Part shown: in pieces, positions 8,513 to 16,347 of the stretch
Numbering within the stretch: position 1 is the first letter of the stretch
How the letters are laid out: each line of letters begins with the position of its first letter
NCBI GenBank assembly: GCA_016937255.1
Contig: JAFGWG010000038.1
Coordinates: forward strand, 1-36,706
Reading direction: 5' to 3'
DNA from: Bacteroidales bacterium
GTDB lineage: Bacteria; Bacteroidota; Bacteroidia; Bacteroidales; DTU049
DNA length: 36,706 bases
Program-made: the position numbers and the translations under genes
The notes under the pieces: generated by a model
What the model saw: only the letters and a program-made list of their open reading frames with translations
What the model was told of the DNA's origin: nothing
Database searches by the model: none

Positions 8513-9145
8513 TTAGAACTTACCGAAAGATAGCGTGAAACTTCCGGTGAGTCCCATCATTTCATCATCTGCATAATCAATCAAATTAAGCGGTGTAGTG
8601 AATCTATATGATACGCCAAACGAAGCACGTATGAATTTTACAATATTCAATTCCACTTCCACTCCGGGCTCTGCAAGCAGAAAGAAACTCTCATCTTCGA
8701 GATAATAACTGGCATCGAAAGCCTCGTAATAATGTGAGTGCAATGCTGCCACACCTCCTGCACCCAATGTAACAGGAAAAGAAACGTGTACCGGAAACGA
8801 AGGGAAAATAATGGGTTGGAAGAGGATTCCACCATATCCACCTTGCAAACTGCTATATTCTGCACCGGGATTGTGGTTTAAGTAGAAATCGTTTGAGAAT
8901 CCTGTGGCAGAAATACCAATAGCAAAACCGTGATTGATAATCCAAGCGCCACGAAAAGTGGTAGTGAAGGCATCTTTGCCATCGAGTTGAGTGTAGCCAA
9001 TTCCGAGACCGGCATAACCGCCATTGCTTCGAGGCTTGTTGCCAAAAAGTGTTTTCATTTCCGGATCATTATCTGAATCATTTTGGCTGAAACCCGGCAT
9101 AGCCATAACTGCAAGCAGTATCAAAAGAAAAGTAATGTTTTTCAT
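8513..9145 (-). CDS. Outer-membrane beta-barrel-like protein
   Basis: This 210-residue protein has a signal peptide (MKNITFLLILLAVMAMPGFS, cleavage before QNDS). Then come alternating hydrophobic/glycine strands: YAGLGIGYTQLDG, FTTTFRGAWIINHGFAIGIS, VTLGAGGVAALH and ASFGVSYRFTTP, and it ends with SFTLSFGKF. A terminal strand closing in an aromatic residue is typical of outer-membrane barrels, and about 8 strands would fit the length. It is last in a three-gene unit, 6 nt after its upstream neighbour, and is followed by a terminator. No specific family or function was recognised. Confidence 0.7.
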   Translation of the reverse strand: MKNITFLLILLAVMAMPGFSQNDSDNDPEMKTLFGNKPRSNGGYAGLGIGYTQLDGKDAFTTTFRGAWIINHGFAIGISATGFSNDFYLNHNPGAEYSSLQGGYGGILFQPIIFPSFPVHVSFPVTLGAGGVAALHSHYYEAFDASYYLEDESFFLLAEPGVEVELNIVKFIRASFGVSYRFTTPLNLIDYADDEMMGLTGSFTLSFGKF

Positions 9146-9151
9146 TGTTAT

Positions 9152-9655
9152 TTAGATTTTTGTTGAAAACTGGTAACGAATGCCAAAACCAAAGTCCCAA
9201 AGATTAATGCGTAAAAAACGCTCGGGAAGTATTTCGGCAAAGGGTTTATAATCGATAGTGAAGGTTAATGGTATTCTGTTTAGGGTATAATTCAAACCCA
9301 GATAATAATCCACTCCAAGAACAGGAACCCTGCGGTATCGAGAGTAATAATACTCTTCTCCCGTGTGAATTTTTATTCCGGTAACTCCGAGGTGTCCACC
9401 CCAGCCCTTACTCAGGCTGAATCCCGGAACAGGGACATTATACAATTCGTCGGTTGAACCAAGGAAGAGAGCAAATTGCACACCATGGTTTCGGGTCAGC
9501 AACATGGCTTCGGTATATGAATCCGGCCCCGTTAACATTCGCAAGGTAATTCCATTGCTTACTCCCGTGCGAATACCCCCTTCTATATCTATTTCTTGTG
9601 CAGAAAGGTTCACGCTTAAAATAATGGCAAATGCTAAACTTATAATTTTCATCAT
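9152..9655 (-). CDS. Exported hypothetical protein, probable small outer-membrane barrel
   Basis: This 167-residue protein has a signal peptide (MMKIISLAFAIILSVNLSAQ). Its beta-rich body includes GIRTGVSNGITLRML, HGVQFALFLGS, LGVDYYLGLNYTL and a final LWDFGFGIRYQFSTKI, again a barrel-like C-terminal strand. Similar unassigned small outer-membrane proteins are common in Bacteroidota. It sits between the DUF2807 lipoprotein gene (12 nt) and the other barrel-like protein gene (6 nt), so all three are likely one envelope operon. Function is unknown. Confidence 0.65.
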   Translation of the reverse strand: MMKIISLAFAIILSVNLSAQEIDIEGGIRTGVSNGITLRMLTGPDSYTEAMLLTRNHGVQFALFLGSTDELYNVPVPGFSLSKGWGGHLGVTGIKIHTGEEYYYSRYRRVPVLGVDYYLGLNYTLNRIPLTFTIDYKPFAEILPERFLRINLWDFGFGIRYQFSTKI

Positions 9656-9667
9656 GGTGGGTAAGTT

Positions 9668-10381
9668 TTACTGATGAATTACTGATCCTGAACCGGAAAT
9701 ACTGGTAGAAACTGCAGCGGAGCCCATATAATACACATCTCCGCTTCCGCTAATGACAACATCGAGCAAGTCAGATACATTTAAGTACATGTTTCCACTA
9801 CCTGATATATCTGCAATGCACTCTGTTTGCTGCAAATTATATCCATAAATAGTTCCGCTTCCACTGATGTCTAAATCGCCTCGAGTGGCTGTTCCGGAAA
9901 GATACATATCGCCGGATCCCGAAATTTTTGCATTCAGATTATTACAAATCATTGGCATTGTAATTTGTCCTGAACCGGAAATTTTCACATTTAAGTACGA
10001 CGTTTGAACGGTATCGCAAACAATTGATCCGCTACCAGAAAGATTCACACTATTTAATGTAGGTGCGTGAACATAAATATTAATCGGGTAATTTGGGTCA
10101 AGGTTTCTTCTGCGTTGAACGCGAATTCTCAATTCAGTGCCATACACATCTGTTTCTATGTAAGGAATCAGGTTTCCTTCAGCTTCAATTTCTACAAAAT
10201 AAACGCTGTCTTGTACATACATTACATCAAGACTGCCTTCATTTTCTATATCCGTAAAGACGGGAAGGCTTCTGGTTTGAGAAATCACATTATTATTACC
10301 CTCAATGTGATGAGAATTAAAACAAGAAGTCAAAGTTGTTGCTGCAAGAACAAAGGTTAAAATAAAGATTTTTGTTTTCAT
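9668..10381 (-). CDS. DUF2807 (GIN-domain) lipoprotein
   Basis: From the ATG at 10381 this encodes 237 residues with a lipoprotein signal (MKTKIFILTFVLAATTLTSC; lipidated cysteine at about 20). The mature part has the N-terminal motif RSLPVFTDIENEGSLDVMYVQ and seven SGSG turns (LSGSGSI, ISGSGQI, ISGSGDM, ISGSGTI, ISGSGNM, ISGSGDV, ISGSGSV) spaced one strand apart. That is the right-handed beta-helix pattern of DUF2807 'putative auto-transporter adhesin head GIN' proteins. The open frame continues 79 codons upstream, but that stretch is low-complexity intergenic sequence and not signal-like. It is first in the envelope operon. The family is widespread in Bacteroidota and its molecular role is unsettled. 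Confidence 0.88.
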   Translation of the reverse strand: MKTKIFILTFVLAATTLTSCFNSHHIEGNNNVISQTRSLPVFTDIENEGSLDVMYVQDSVYFVEIEAEGNLIPYIETDVYGTELRIRVQRRRNLDPNYPINIYVHAPTLNSVNLSGSGSIVCDTVQTSYLNVKISGSGQITMPMICNNLNAKISGSGDMYLSGTATRGDLDISGSGTIYGYNLQQTECIADISGSGNMYLNVSDLLDVVISGSGDVYYMGSAAVSTSISGSGSVIHQ

Positions 10382-10955
10382 GATTTTCAAGATTTGTAAT
10401 AAAGTAGAATGGGAAAATGAAGGGTTGCAATTTTGGGGAAAAAGTTTTTTAACCACTATCCGATAGCTATCGGATGCACGGATGTATTTTTTAGAACACA
10501 GATTTACGCAGATTTGACAGATTACATGGTATCTTACTTCAATTATAACTGATAAACCTACATGATTGCAGGCAATCATTTGGTTCCACAGATTAAGAAT
10601 AAAACGAAATATACGCAACCACTACCTCTCGGCGTTGATTGTATCTACAACGAAAATATTTACTGATTTTATACCACGTAATTTTCGCTCTCACTCTGTT
10701 TTAGATACTGCTGCACGGATGTTTTGGGCCGCAGACCTGTCACGCAAGGCGTGAGGACACAGATTTCTCAGATCACATTGACTCGTACTTCGATTATGGC
10801 TGATACACTGCGAGAAGTCTTCGACATCTCTTGTGCCACAGATTGCTTGGTATCGTACTTCATACTACCTTTAGCGGCATTATTCAAGCATGCAATAGCA
10901 TTTCACAGATTGGGTTTGATTTTGTAGTAAAGGTGGATTATACGCAGGGAGTAGG
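10382..10955. repeat. Gene-free interval with dispersed 'ACAGATT'-type repeats
   Basis: No convincing gene lies here. Two related segments, near 10494-10553 and 10757-10806, share the skeleton acacagattt...cagat...tacttc.att.t..ctgata. A third relative is at about 14563-14616, and shorter traces lie near 10600 and 14300. Words such as cacggat, acacagattt and cgcagattt repeat throughout. This looks like a degenerate non-coding repeat family. An 18-bp palindrome (10458-10475) is next to the first copy. Short open frames at 10566-10927 lie over these repeats and look non-coding. Confidence 0.6.
10458..10475. repeat. 18-bp perfect palindrome
   Basis: ATCCGATAGCTATCGGAT is identical to its own reverse complement, with no spacer. 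It lies 77 bp upstream of the DUF2807 gene start, at the edge of the intergenic repeat. It could be an operator or a dispersed palindromic element. Confidence 0.6.
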
Positions 10956-12443
10956 TTAGTCTTTCACAAACTCTCCCTTATACAATTTCCCGTCGTTCTC
11001 GATTTGCAAAAAGTACGTTCCCGTAGGCAATGATGAAACATTAATTTGGTTGCCGGAATATGTACCTTTTATTATTTCGCGGCCACGAGTATCGAGTATA
11101 GTATAAAGAGCCTCACCAATTGGCTGGAAGTCTACAGAAAGAATATCAGATACGGGATTGGGAAAGATGTTTATGGTCAACTCTGTAAGATTTTCTTCTA
11201 TCCCTGTTGGGAAGCTATATACCCGTACATGGCCTATACCACTTTGGCATCCGATTCCGTCATTCCAGAGCGCCCCTATAGCTACTACAGATCCGTCGGC
11301 ACTAATGCTTACTGATGTTCCTGAAAAATCATTGTCAGCTTCTCCGTCAATATCATTACCAATTTGTGTCCAGCTTCCTGCATTGTTTTCATATACCCGT
11401 ACATGACCGGCTAAACTTCCGTTTCCAGAATTGAGATAAGCTCCTATAGCCACTACAGAGCCATCTAAACTAAGGCTTACTGACCATCCAAAATGGTCAC
11501 CGGCAGCTTCTGCGTCAATATCATTACCAATTTGTGTCCAGCTTCCTACATTATTTTCATATACCCGTACATGGCCGGCTTGGCTTCCGTTTCCGGTATT
11601 GAGATAAGCTCCTATAGCCACTACAGAACCGTCGGAATTAAGACTTACTGAACAGCCTGATTGGTCACCGGCAGCTTCTCCGTCAATATCATTACCAATT
11701 TGTGTCCAGCTTCCTGCATTATTTTCATATACCCGTACATGGCCGGCTTGGCTTCCGTTTCCAGCATTGTATGGTGCTCCTATAGCCACTACAGAGCCGT
11801 CGGCACTAAGGTTTACCGAGTATCCTGACTGGTCGCCGACCGCTTCGCCGTCAATATCGTCACCAATTTGTGTCCAAGTACCTATAATGTTTTCATATAT
11901 GCGCACATGTCCTGCATTAGCACCGTTTCCGTCATTGTTGCGCGCTCCTATAATCAGTACAGAGCCGTCGGCACTAAGGCTTATCGAAGATCCTGACCAA
12001 TCACCGGCAGCTTCGCCGTCAATATCATTGCCAATTTGTATCCAGATACCTGCATAGTTTTCATATACTCTTACATGGCCGGCATCTGTTCCATTTCCAT
12101 AATTTTCGGGAGCTCCTATAGCCACTACAGAGCCGTCGGCACTAAAGCTTACTGAATATCCTGAATAATCACCGGCAGCTTCGCCGTCAATATCGTTGCC
12201 AATTTGTGTCCAAGTTCCTGCATTGTTTTCATATACTCTTACATGCCCAGCCATATCTCCGTTTCCGTCATTCCATATCGCGCCTATTGCAACTACAGAG
12301 CCATCATCACTTAAGCTTACTGAGTATCCTGACTTGTCACCGGCAGCTTCTCCGTCAATATCATTGCCGACTTGTGTCCAGTTTTGAGAGTTTGCAGCAA
12401 GGCTTGCTGTTATAAATAGAAGAATAAATATGCTTGTTTTCAT
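10956..12443 (-). CDS. T9SS-secreted protein with seven FG-GAP-like repeats
   Basis: This 495-residue protein has a signal peptide (MKTSIFILLFITASLAANS). Seven 56-residue repeats follow at about residues 26-418, consensus GNDIDGEAAGDxSGYSVSLS, then ADGSVVAIGA, then GHVRVYENNAGTWTQI. The residues SADGSVVAIGA and the D/G-rich loops resemble FG-GAP/integrin-type propeller blades, and seven blades would close a propeller. After a linker comes a type A T9SS sorting domain (about 425-495): INIFPNPVSDILSVDF, YTILDTRGREI, INVSSLPTGTYFLQIENDG, GEFVKD. The protein should therefore be exported through T9SS and anchored or released at the surface. Binding partner is unknown. It appears monocistronic, with repeat-rich DNA downstream and no obvious terminator. 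Confidence 0.88.
   Translation of the reverse strand: MKTSIFILLFITASLAANSQNWTQVGNDIDGEAAGDKSGYSVSLSDDGSVVAIGAIWNDGNGDMAGHVRVYENNAGTWTQIGNDIDGEAAGDYSGYSVSFSADGSVVAIGAPENYGNGTDAGHVRVYENYAGIWIQIGNDIDGEAAGDWSGSSISLSADGSVLIIGARNNDGNGANAGHVRIYENIIGTWTQIGDDIDGEAVGDQSGYSVNLSADGSVVAIGAPYNAGNGSQAGHVRVYENNAGSWTQIGNDIDGEAAGDQSGCSVSLNSDGSVVAIGAYLNTGNGSQAGHVRVYENNVGSWTQIGNDIDAEAAGDHFGWSVSLSLDGSVVAIGAYLNSGNGSLAGHVRVYENNAGSWTQIGNDIDGEADNDFSGTSVSISADGSVVAIGALWNDGIGCQSGIGHVRVYSFPTGIEENLTELTINIFPNPVSDILSVDFQPIGEALYTILDTRGREIIKGTYSGNQINVSSLPTGTYFLQIENDGKLYKGEFVKD
11190..12368 (-). repeat. Seven in-frame 168-bp tandem repeats
   Basis: The word cggcagct recurs 168 bp apart (for example at 12173 and 12341), which is 56 codons. 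Seven units are visible. Units 1-6 are close, with variation mainly in the loop after AGD and in the N.GNG segment. The last unit is more diverged (EADNDFSG, GIGCQSGIGHV) and leads into the sorting domain. Confidence 0.88.
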
Positions 12444-12616
12444 TTTAATTATTGTTTATAACAGGTAAAAATATAAAAAACTACTGTAAATGAAAATTTT
12501 ATGTGCCGTTGATCCAAAACAAAATCAATGACGCATCTCGACTCCCTTTAGTTTTGCAGGGAGCGTTCTTCCACTTTAATATTAGCACATTATTCCGCCA
12601 TTTGAGGCAAAAAGCT

Positions 12617-12624
12617 TAACTTTG
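12617..12624 (+). promoter_or_regulatory. -7 promoter element of ahcY
   Basis: TAACTTTG matches TAnnTTTG and lies 38 nt before the ahcY start. No good TTTG sits 19-21 nt upstream, so only the -7 half is supported. Confidence 0.45.
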
Positions 12625-12662
12625 CCAAAATTTTTGAAACAAACGAAATTCAAACCGATCAA

Positions 12663-14057
12663 ATGATGAATTACAAAGTGAAAGATATTGCTCTGGCTGA
12701 ATGGGGCAGAAAAGAGATAGATATTGCCGAGAAAGAAATGCCCGGCTTGATGAAAACCCGTGAGAAATTTGGTGTTGAGAAGCCTTTAAAAGGTGTTCGC
12801 ATTACCGGTTCATTACATATGACCATACAAACTGCTGTACTGATCGAAACCTTAAAAGAAATTGGTGCTGATGTACGCTGGGCAAGTTGTAATATTTTCT
12901 CTACCCAGGATCATGCTGCTGCTGCAATTGCCGAAACAGGAACTCCTGTTTTTGCATGGAAAGGTGAAACTCTTGACGAATACTGGTGGTGTACTGCACA
13001 AGCGCTGAATTTTGAAGGAAAAGGCCCAGAACTTATCGTTGATGACGGTGGCGATGCTACCCTGATGATTCACAAAGGATACGAAATTGAGAAAGATCCT
13101 TCATTACTTGATAAGCCTGCTCATTCTCCAGATGAAGTGGCGCTGATGAAAATTCTGAAGGAAATTTATGCAGAAGATCCTACCCGCTGGACACGCACCG
13201 TAAAAGACTGGAAAGGTGTTTCTGAAGAAACCACAACCGGTGTTCACCGCTTGTATCAAATGATGGAAAGAGGCGAGCTTCTAGTTCCTGCTATCAATGT
13301 TAATGATAGTGTTACCAAATCAAAATTCGATAACCTGTATGGCTGTCGCGAATCATTAGCTGATGGAATCAAGCGTGCTACTGACGTTATGATAGCCGGT
13401 AAAGTTGTTGTTGTTTGCGGTTATGGCGATGTTGGTAAAGGTTCTGCACACTCTATGCGTCAGTATGGTGCTCGTGTAATCGTTACCGAAATTGATCCAA
13501 TTTGTGCACTTCAGGCTTCTATGGAAGGATTTGAAGTAACTACTGTTGAGAATGCACTCGCTGAAGGAAATATTTATGTAACCACTACCGGAAACAAAGA
13601 TGTTATTACTGCTGAGCACATGTCGAAAATGAAAGACGAAGCCATTGTTTGTAATATCGGTCACTTCGATAATGAAATTCAGGTTGAACAGCTTGAAGTA
13701 CTTCCCGGTGTGAAGAAAATCAATATCAAACCTCAGGTTGATAAGTATATTTTCCCTGACGGACATTGCATTTATATGCTGGCTGAAGGTCGCCTTGTAA
13801 ACTTAGGTTGTGCTACCGGACACCCATCATTCGTAATGAGTAACTCATTTACCAACCAAACTTTGGCACAGATTGATCTCTGGACCAATAATTATGAAGT
13901 TGGTGTATATCGCTTGTCAAAAAGACTTGACGAAGAGGTTGCCCGCTTACATCTCGAGCAAATCGGAGTTAAACTCACTGTTATGTCAGATGAGCAATCT
14001 GAATATCTTGGTGTTCCGAAAGAAGGACCTTATAAGCCTGAGCATTATAGATACTAG
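12663..14057 (+). CDS. ahcY: S-adenosylhomocysteine hydrolase
   Basis: This 464-residue enzyme cleaves S-adenosylhomocysteine to adenosine and homocysteine in the methyl cycle, with tightly bound NAD. Motifs are [20 protein letters not shown] (about 45-64), [18 protein letters not shown] (about 74-91), the catalytic lysine and aspartate in [16 protein letters not shown] (about 212-227), the Rossmann motif [20 protein letters not shown] (about 250-269), and NIGHFDNEI. It ends in [11 protein letters not shown], the C-terminal lysine/tyrosine segment that reaches the partner subunit's NAD site. The roughly 40-residue insertion around [14 protein letters not shown] is the form seen in many bacteria and plants. 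It is a single gene; a heptanucleotide array begins at the last base of its TAG stop. Confidence 0.97.
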   Translation: MMNYKVKDIALAEWGRKEIDIAEKEMPGLMKTREKFGVEKPLKGVRITGSLHMTIQTAVLIETLKEIGADVRWASCNIFSTQDHAAAAIAETGTPVFAWKGETLDEYWWCTAQALNFEGKGPELIVDDGGDATLMIHKGYEIEKDPSLLDKPAHSPDEVALMKILKEIYAEDPTRWTRTVKDWKGVSEETTTGVHRLYQMMERGELLVPAINVNDSVTKSKFDNLYGCRESLADGIKRATDVMIAGKVVVVCGYGDVGKGSAHSMRQYGARVIVTEIDPICALQASMEGFEVTTVENALAEGNIYVTTTGNKDVITAEHMSKMKDEAIVCNIGHFDNEIQVEQLEVLPGVKKINIKPQVDKYIFPDGHCIYMLAEGRLVNLGCATGHPSFVMSNSFTNQTLAQIDLWTNNYEVGVYRLSKRLDEEVARLHLEQIGVKLTVMSDEQSEYLGVPKEGPYKPEHYRY

Positions 14058-14147
14058 TGGAACGTGGAACGTAGAACGTGGAACGTAGAACGTGGAACGT
14101 GGAACGTGGAAAGTGGAAAGTGGAACGTGGAAAGTGGAAAGTGGAAA
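14057..14147. repeat. 13 tandem copies of the heptamer GTRGAAM after ahcY
   Basis: Starting at the G of the ahcY stop codon there are 13 uninterrupted 7-bp units: GTGGAAC, GTAGAAC and, in the distal half, GTGGAAA. The period is exactly 7. The same heptamer family, in the same phase relative to a stop codon, follows rlmH at 25633. Confidence 0.95.
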
Positions 14148-14710
14148 GTTAATGTGCTAATTTTCTAATTGATTAATCATGCCTTCGGCTTGACAAGTGT
14201 GCTAATTAGGTCTTGTAGTTCCTGAGGGTTTTTCTAAAAAGGGACTTACTTTCAACTAAAATACTTAGAGCCCGGCGATTGTCGGGTTTTTTGTTTGGGA
14301 ATCGCCACGGATACACAGATAAATATTATCAGCAGATTAACGGATTACGCCGAAAGAGAAAATTAAAGCATGCCGCCTTCGGCTGCATTATTAAAACACA
14401 CAAAAGTGCTTCACTGTGTTCACACTTTTTGTTGTTTTGAATAAGATGCACCGCGCTCGTTTCACTTGCTGGTGCTGCGAAGTACGTTGGGTTGACCTCT
14501 CTGCGTCAGCCTATACTTTTTGCAACAGGGGCAGACCTGAGTGCGTCAACCAGGCACATTTATGAACACTGATTGCGCAGATTTTACAGATTACCATTTA
14601 TTATACTTCAAATTAACATCGCAGGATGTAAACGTGGCTGGTGCATGGAGAAAACAAACCGAAAACCTATTTTCATGATATTATCGCCTTGATTTTCGTA
14701 TAATTGCATT
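14148..14710. other. Gene-free interval with degenerate repeats
   Basis: No credible gene is seen in these 563 bases. It holds a terminator-like hairpin (14271-14292), a cacggatacacagat segment near 14306, and a segment at about 14563-14616 related to the 10494-10553 repeat. The GC-richer middle (14450-14560) resembles nothing I recognise. A promoter for the following lipoprotein gene is not clear. Confidence 0.5.
14271..14292 (+). terminator. Rho-independent terminator
   Basis: The stem CCCGG (14271-14275) / TCGGG (14282-14286) has a 6-nt loop and a G-U closing pair, and is followed by six Ts. It lies 214 bp past the ahcY stop, with the heptamer array between, and is the first good plus-strand terminator after ahcY. 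Confidence 0.6.
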
Positions 14711-15388
14711 ATGATTAACTCAATAAAACATATAGTATTTGCTGCTGTTTCTATTATTTTTTTTTCGATGTGTAACCCAAAACAAGAAACAGAGGTAAAT
14801 AACAACAATGATTATCAGCCTCATTTTCCAAACTTCAAGGAGGAAAATACCGGTCTTGGAAATATATTGGATAGTACGTATGATACTTTACTTATAGATG
14901 TCGGTTTTACAGATTGTGGTAAATGGGGTGGACATTCAGAAAAAATCCTCTTATTTAGAAATCAAGAGAATAGATTATTTGCCAATTTAATTGTTGATAC
15001 TGTATGTTGTTGTAATATTAAATCTTTTGGGAATTATTCAGCTTTAGATCCTGAAAAAGCTGTAGTAGTGATTGATACTGTTATTGCATTGGACTGGAAA
15101 GATGAAGCGCTATTCAACTTATTCATACATAGAGTACTTGAATTACAGCTAAATAATGCAGCATTTTCTAATCAGGAAAAGAAAGACATAATTCCGGAAG
15201 AGAAAGACATAATTATTATTATTTCTGATGCAGGTTCTTGGATTCACATACATAATAAGGACAAGTCGTTTAATATTGAATTTAGAAACTGGGATAATAT
15301 GTCAGACACCTGGTTTGGAATTATTCGTCGTGAAGTTTTTGGGGATATTCTTAGAGAAGCCGGACGTATGCGTACCTGGTACAGATAA
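14711..15388 (+). CDS. Hypothetical lipoprotein
   Basis: This 225-residue protein has a lipoprotein signal (MINSIKHIVFAAVSIIFFSMC, lipobox FSMC). The mature part starts with an Asn-rich linker (EVNNNNDYQ). No known domain was recognised. Features are a Cys-rich segment VDTVCCCNIKSFG (about 95-107), TDCGKWGGHSEKILLF (about 67-82) and a charged middle EKKDIIPEEKDIIIIISDAG. It stands between the gene-free repeat region and a convergent ceramidase-like gene. Expression as an envelope lipoprotein is likely from the signal; function is unknown. Confidence 0.65.
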   Translation: MINSIKHIVFAAVSIIFFSMCNPKQETEVNNNNDYQPHFPNFKEENTGLGNILDSTYDTLLIDVGFTDCGKWGGHSEKILLFRNQENRLFANLIVDTVCCCNIKSFGNYSALDPEKAVVVIDTVIALDWKDEALFNLFIHRVLELQLNNAAFSNQEKKDIIPEEKDIIIIISDAGSWIHIHNKDKSFNIEFRNWDNMSDTWFGIIRREVFGDILREAGRMRTWYR

Positions 15389-15448
15389 ACCAATGTCGTA
15401 CTTCTCTTCGTCAAGCTCAGGGCAAGCTGCTCAGCATAACATTGGTTT
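15387..15448. terminator. Long hairpin between convergent genes
   Basis: AAACCAATGT (15387-15396) pairs perfectly over 10 bp with ACATTGGTTT (15439-15448). The 42-nt loop itself contains short GCT/AGC inverted words. It overlaps the lipoprotein stop codon and ends 31 bp before the ceramidase-like stop. A bidirectional terminator is possible, but T-tracts are short. Confidence 0.45.
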
Positions 15449-15478
15449 TGAATTGACGCCAGTTCTTTAATTTATCAA

Positions 15479-16192
15479 TTAAGTCTGCGTTCTATTTCCT
15501 GTAAACGTTCTAGAATCCAGCCCCTGAATATACATAAAATAAAACCCAAGGGTAAAAACGGCAAAAGCACTTACAATATGCCAAAGAAAATGGGTGCCCT
15601 GAGGCAAAAATGTAGGAAAGGGGTTTTCTGTTGGATAATCAAGGCTGCGAAACAATAAGGAAATGCCGAGAAAGACAAATGTCAAGACCAATAAATGTCC
15701 TTTATAAAACTTTGTTCTAACAAGAAAAATCACTGAAGGGGTTAATAGAGACAACCCAATAAATAGATATCCAAGATTCGCCGCAAGATCGCCCAGTATT
15801 GGAGCAAAGCTTGCAATAATTACAACTGCTGCCATATAAAAAACCAAAACGACAAAGATCGGCAGTATGTTTTTATGAAGAACCTTTTTCCACATATACC
15901 ACGAGAGAATGAGGTTCATGATAAATGCCGGCATCCAGTCTAATAAAAGCGCCAAATTTGATGCTCTGAAGGCATGATAAATTGTAGAACCAATGCCATT
16001 CATAAACAAAAGGGGCAAAAGTAAAGTGATCATAGGATATTGCCTGTACTGCCCTCTTAGCTTTATGATCCAAAAAACAACAGGCACAAGAAAAAACAAT
16101 GATGAAAACGCATTCCATGGTTCGAGAATGAATTGTCCGCCACTGAAAGTTTCGTGATATAAAGGACCATGATCGTGTACAAGGCTTTCCAT
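15479..16192 (-). CDS. Alkaline ceramidase-like (CREST superfamily) membrane hydrolase
   Basis: This 237-residue protein has about seven hydrophobic segments. Its conserved polar residues match the CREST superfamily (alkaline ceramidases, PAQR receptors, TMEM8/PGAP6): EPWNAFSSLFF (about 23-33), GIGSTIYHAF with the S and H (about 65-74), LLLDWMP with the D (about 82-88), and the paired histidines HFLWH (HxxxH) in the last segment. In alkaline ceramidases these Ser, His, Asp, His, His residues form a zinc amidase site inside the membrane. Bacteroidota often make sphingolipids, so a ceramide or other lipid amide is a plausible substrate, but this is inference. It is a single gene on the minus strand, divergent from manC. 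Confidence 0.72.
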   Translation of the reverse strand: MESLVHDHGPLYHETFSGGQFILEPWNAFSSLFFLVPVVFWIIKLRGQYRQYPMITLLLPLLFMNGIGSTIYHAFRASNLALLLDWMPAFIMNLILSWYMWKKVLHKNILPIFVVLVFYMAAVVIIASFAPILGDLAANLGYLFIGLSLLTPSVIFLVRTKFYKGHLLVLTFVFLGISLLFRSLDYPTENPFPTFLPQGTHFLWHIVSAFAVFTLGFYFMYIQGLDSRTFTGNRTQT

Positions 16193-16211
16193 CGGAATAA
16201 AAATGATTTGT

Positions 16212-16219
16212 CAAATATA
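16212..16219 (-). promoter_or_regulatory. -7 promoter element of the ceramidase-like gene
   Basis: On the minus strand TATATTTG (16219-16212) matches TAnnTTTG, 19 nt before the ATG at 16192. No -33 TTTG stands at the normal spacing (the nearest CAAA on the plus strand is 27 nt away). Confidence 0.4.
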
Positions 16220-16300
16220 CTGAAAAATGAAATCTTTAGATAAAACCAAATTCGTATTTATCAATGGCAAGCTCCATTTATCACGAGCTAAAGACCTCGC

Positions 16301-16332
16301 TTTGAAAGGTTCTATACTTTTTTGTACTTTTG
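16301..16332 (+). promoter_or_regulatory. Consensus Bacteroidota promoter of manC
   Basis: TTTG (16301-16304), 20 nt, TACTTTTG (16325-16332) is a full match to TTTG-N19/20-TAnnTTTG. It is 15 nt before the ATG at 16348 and overlaps a TTG at 16330 that would otherwise be a possible start. Confidence 0.75.
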
Positions 16333-16347
16333 CAAAAATTGCTGTAT

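Noticed and set aside
10382-10618. 79-codon N-terminal extension of the DUF2807 lipoprotein
   Set aside because: It would bury a perfect lipoprotein signal peptide in the middle of the protein and it overlaps intergenic repeats and the 18-bp palindrome.
10566-10927. Two short plus-strand open frames in the gene-free interval
   Set aside because: They cover degenerate intergenic repeats, have no recognisable motifs, and no promoter or ribosome-binding support.
12480-12662. SAH riboswitch upstream of ahcY
   Set aside because: No convincing conserved stem arrangement was seen in this AT-rich leader, and the promoter element at 12617 leaves only about 30-40 nt of transcript before the ATG.
14057-14147. 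CRISPR array
   Set aside because: Units are 7 bp with no spacers, and no cas genes are present.
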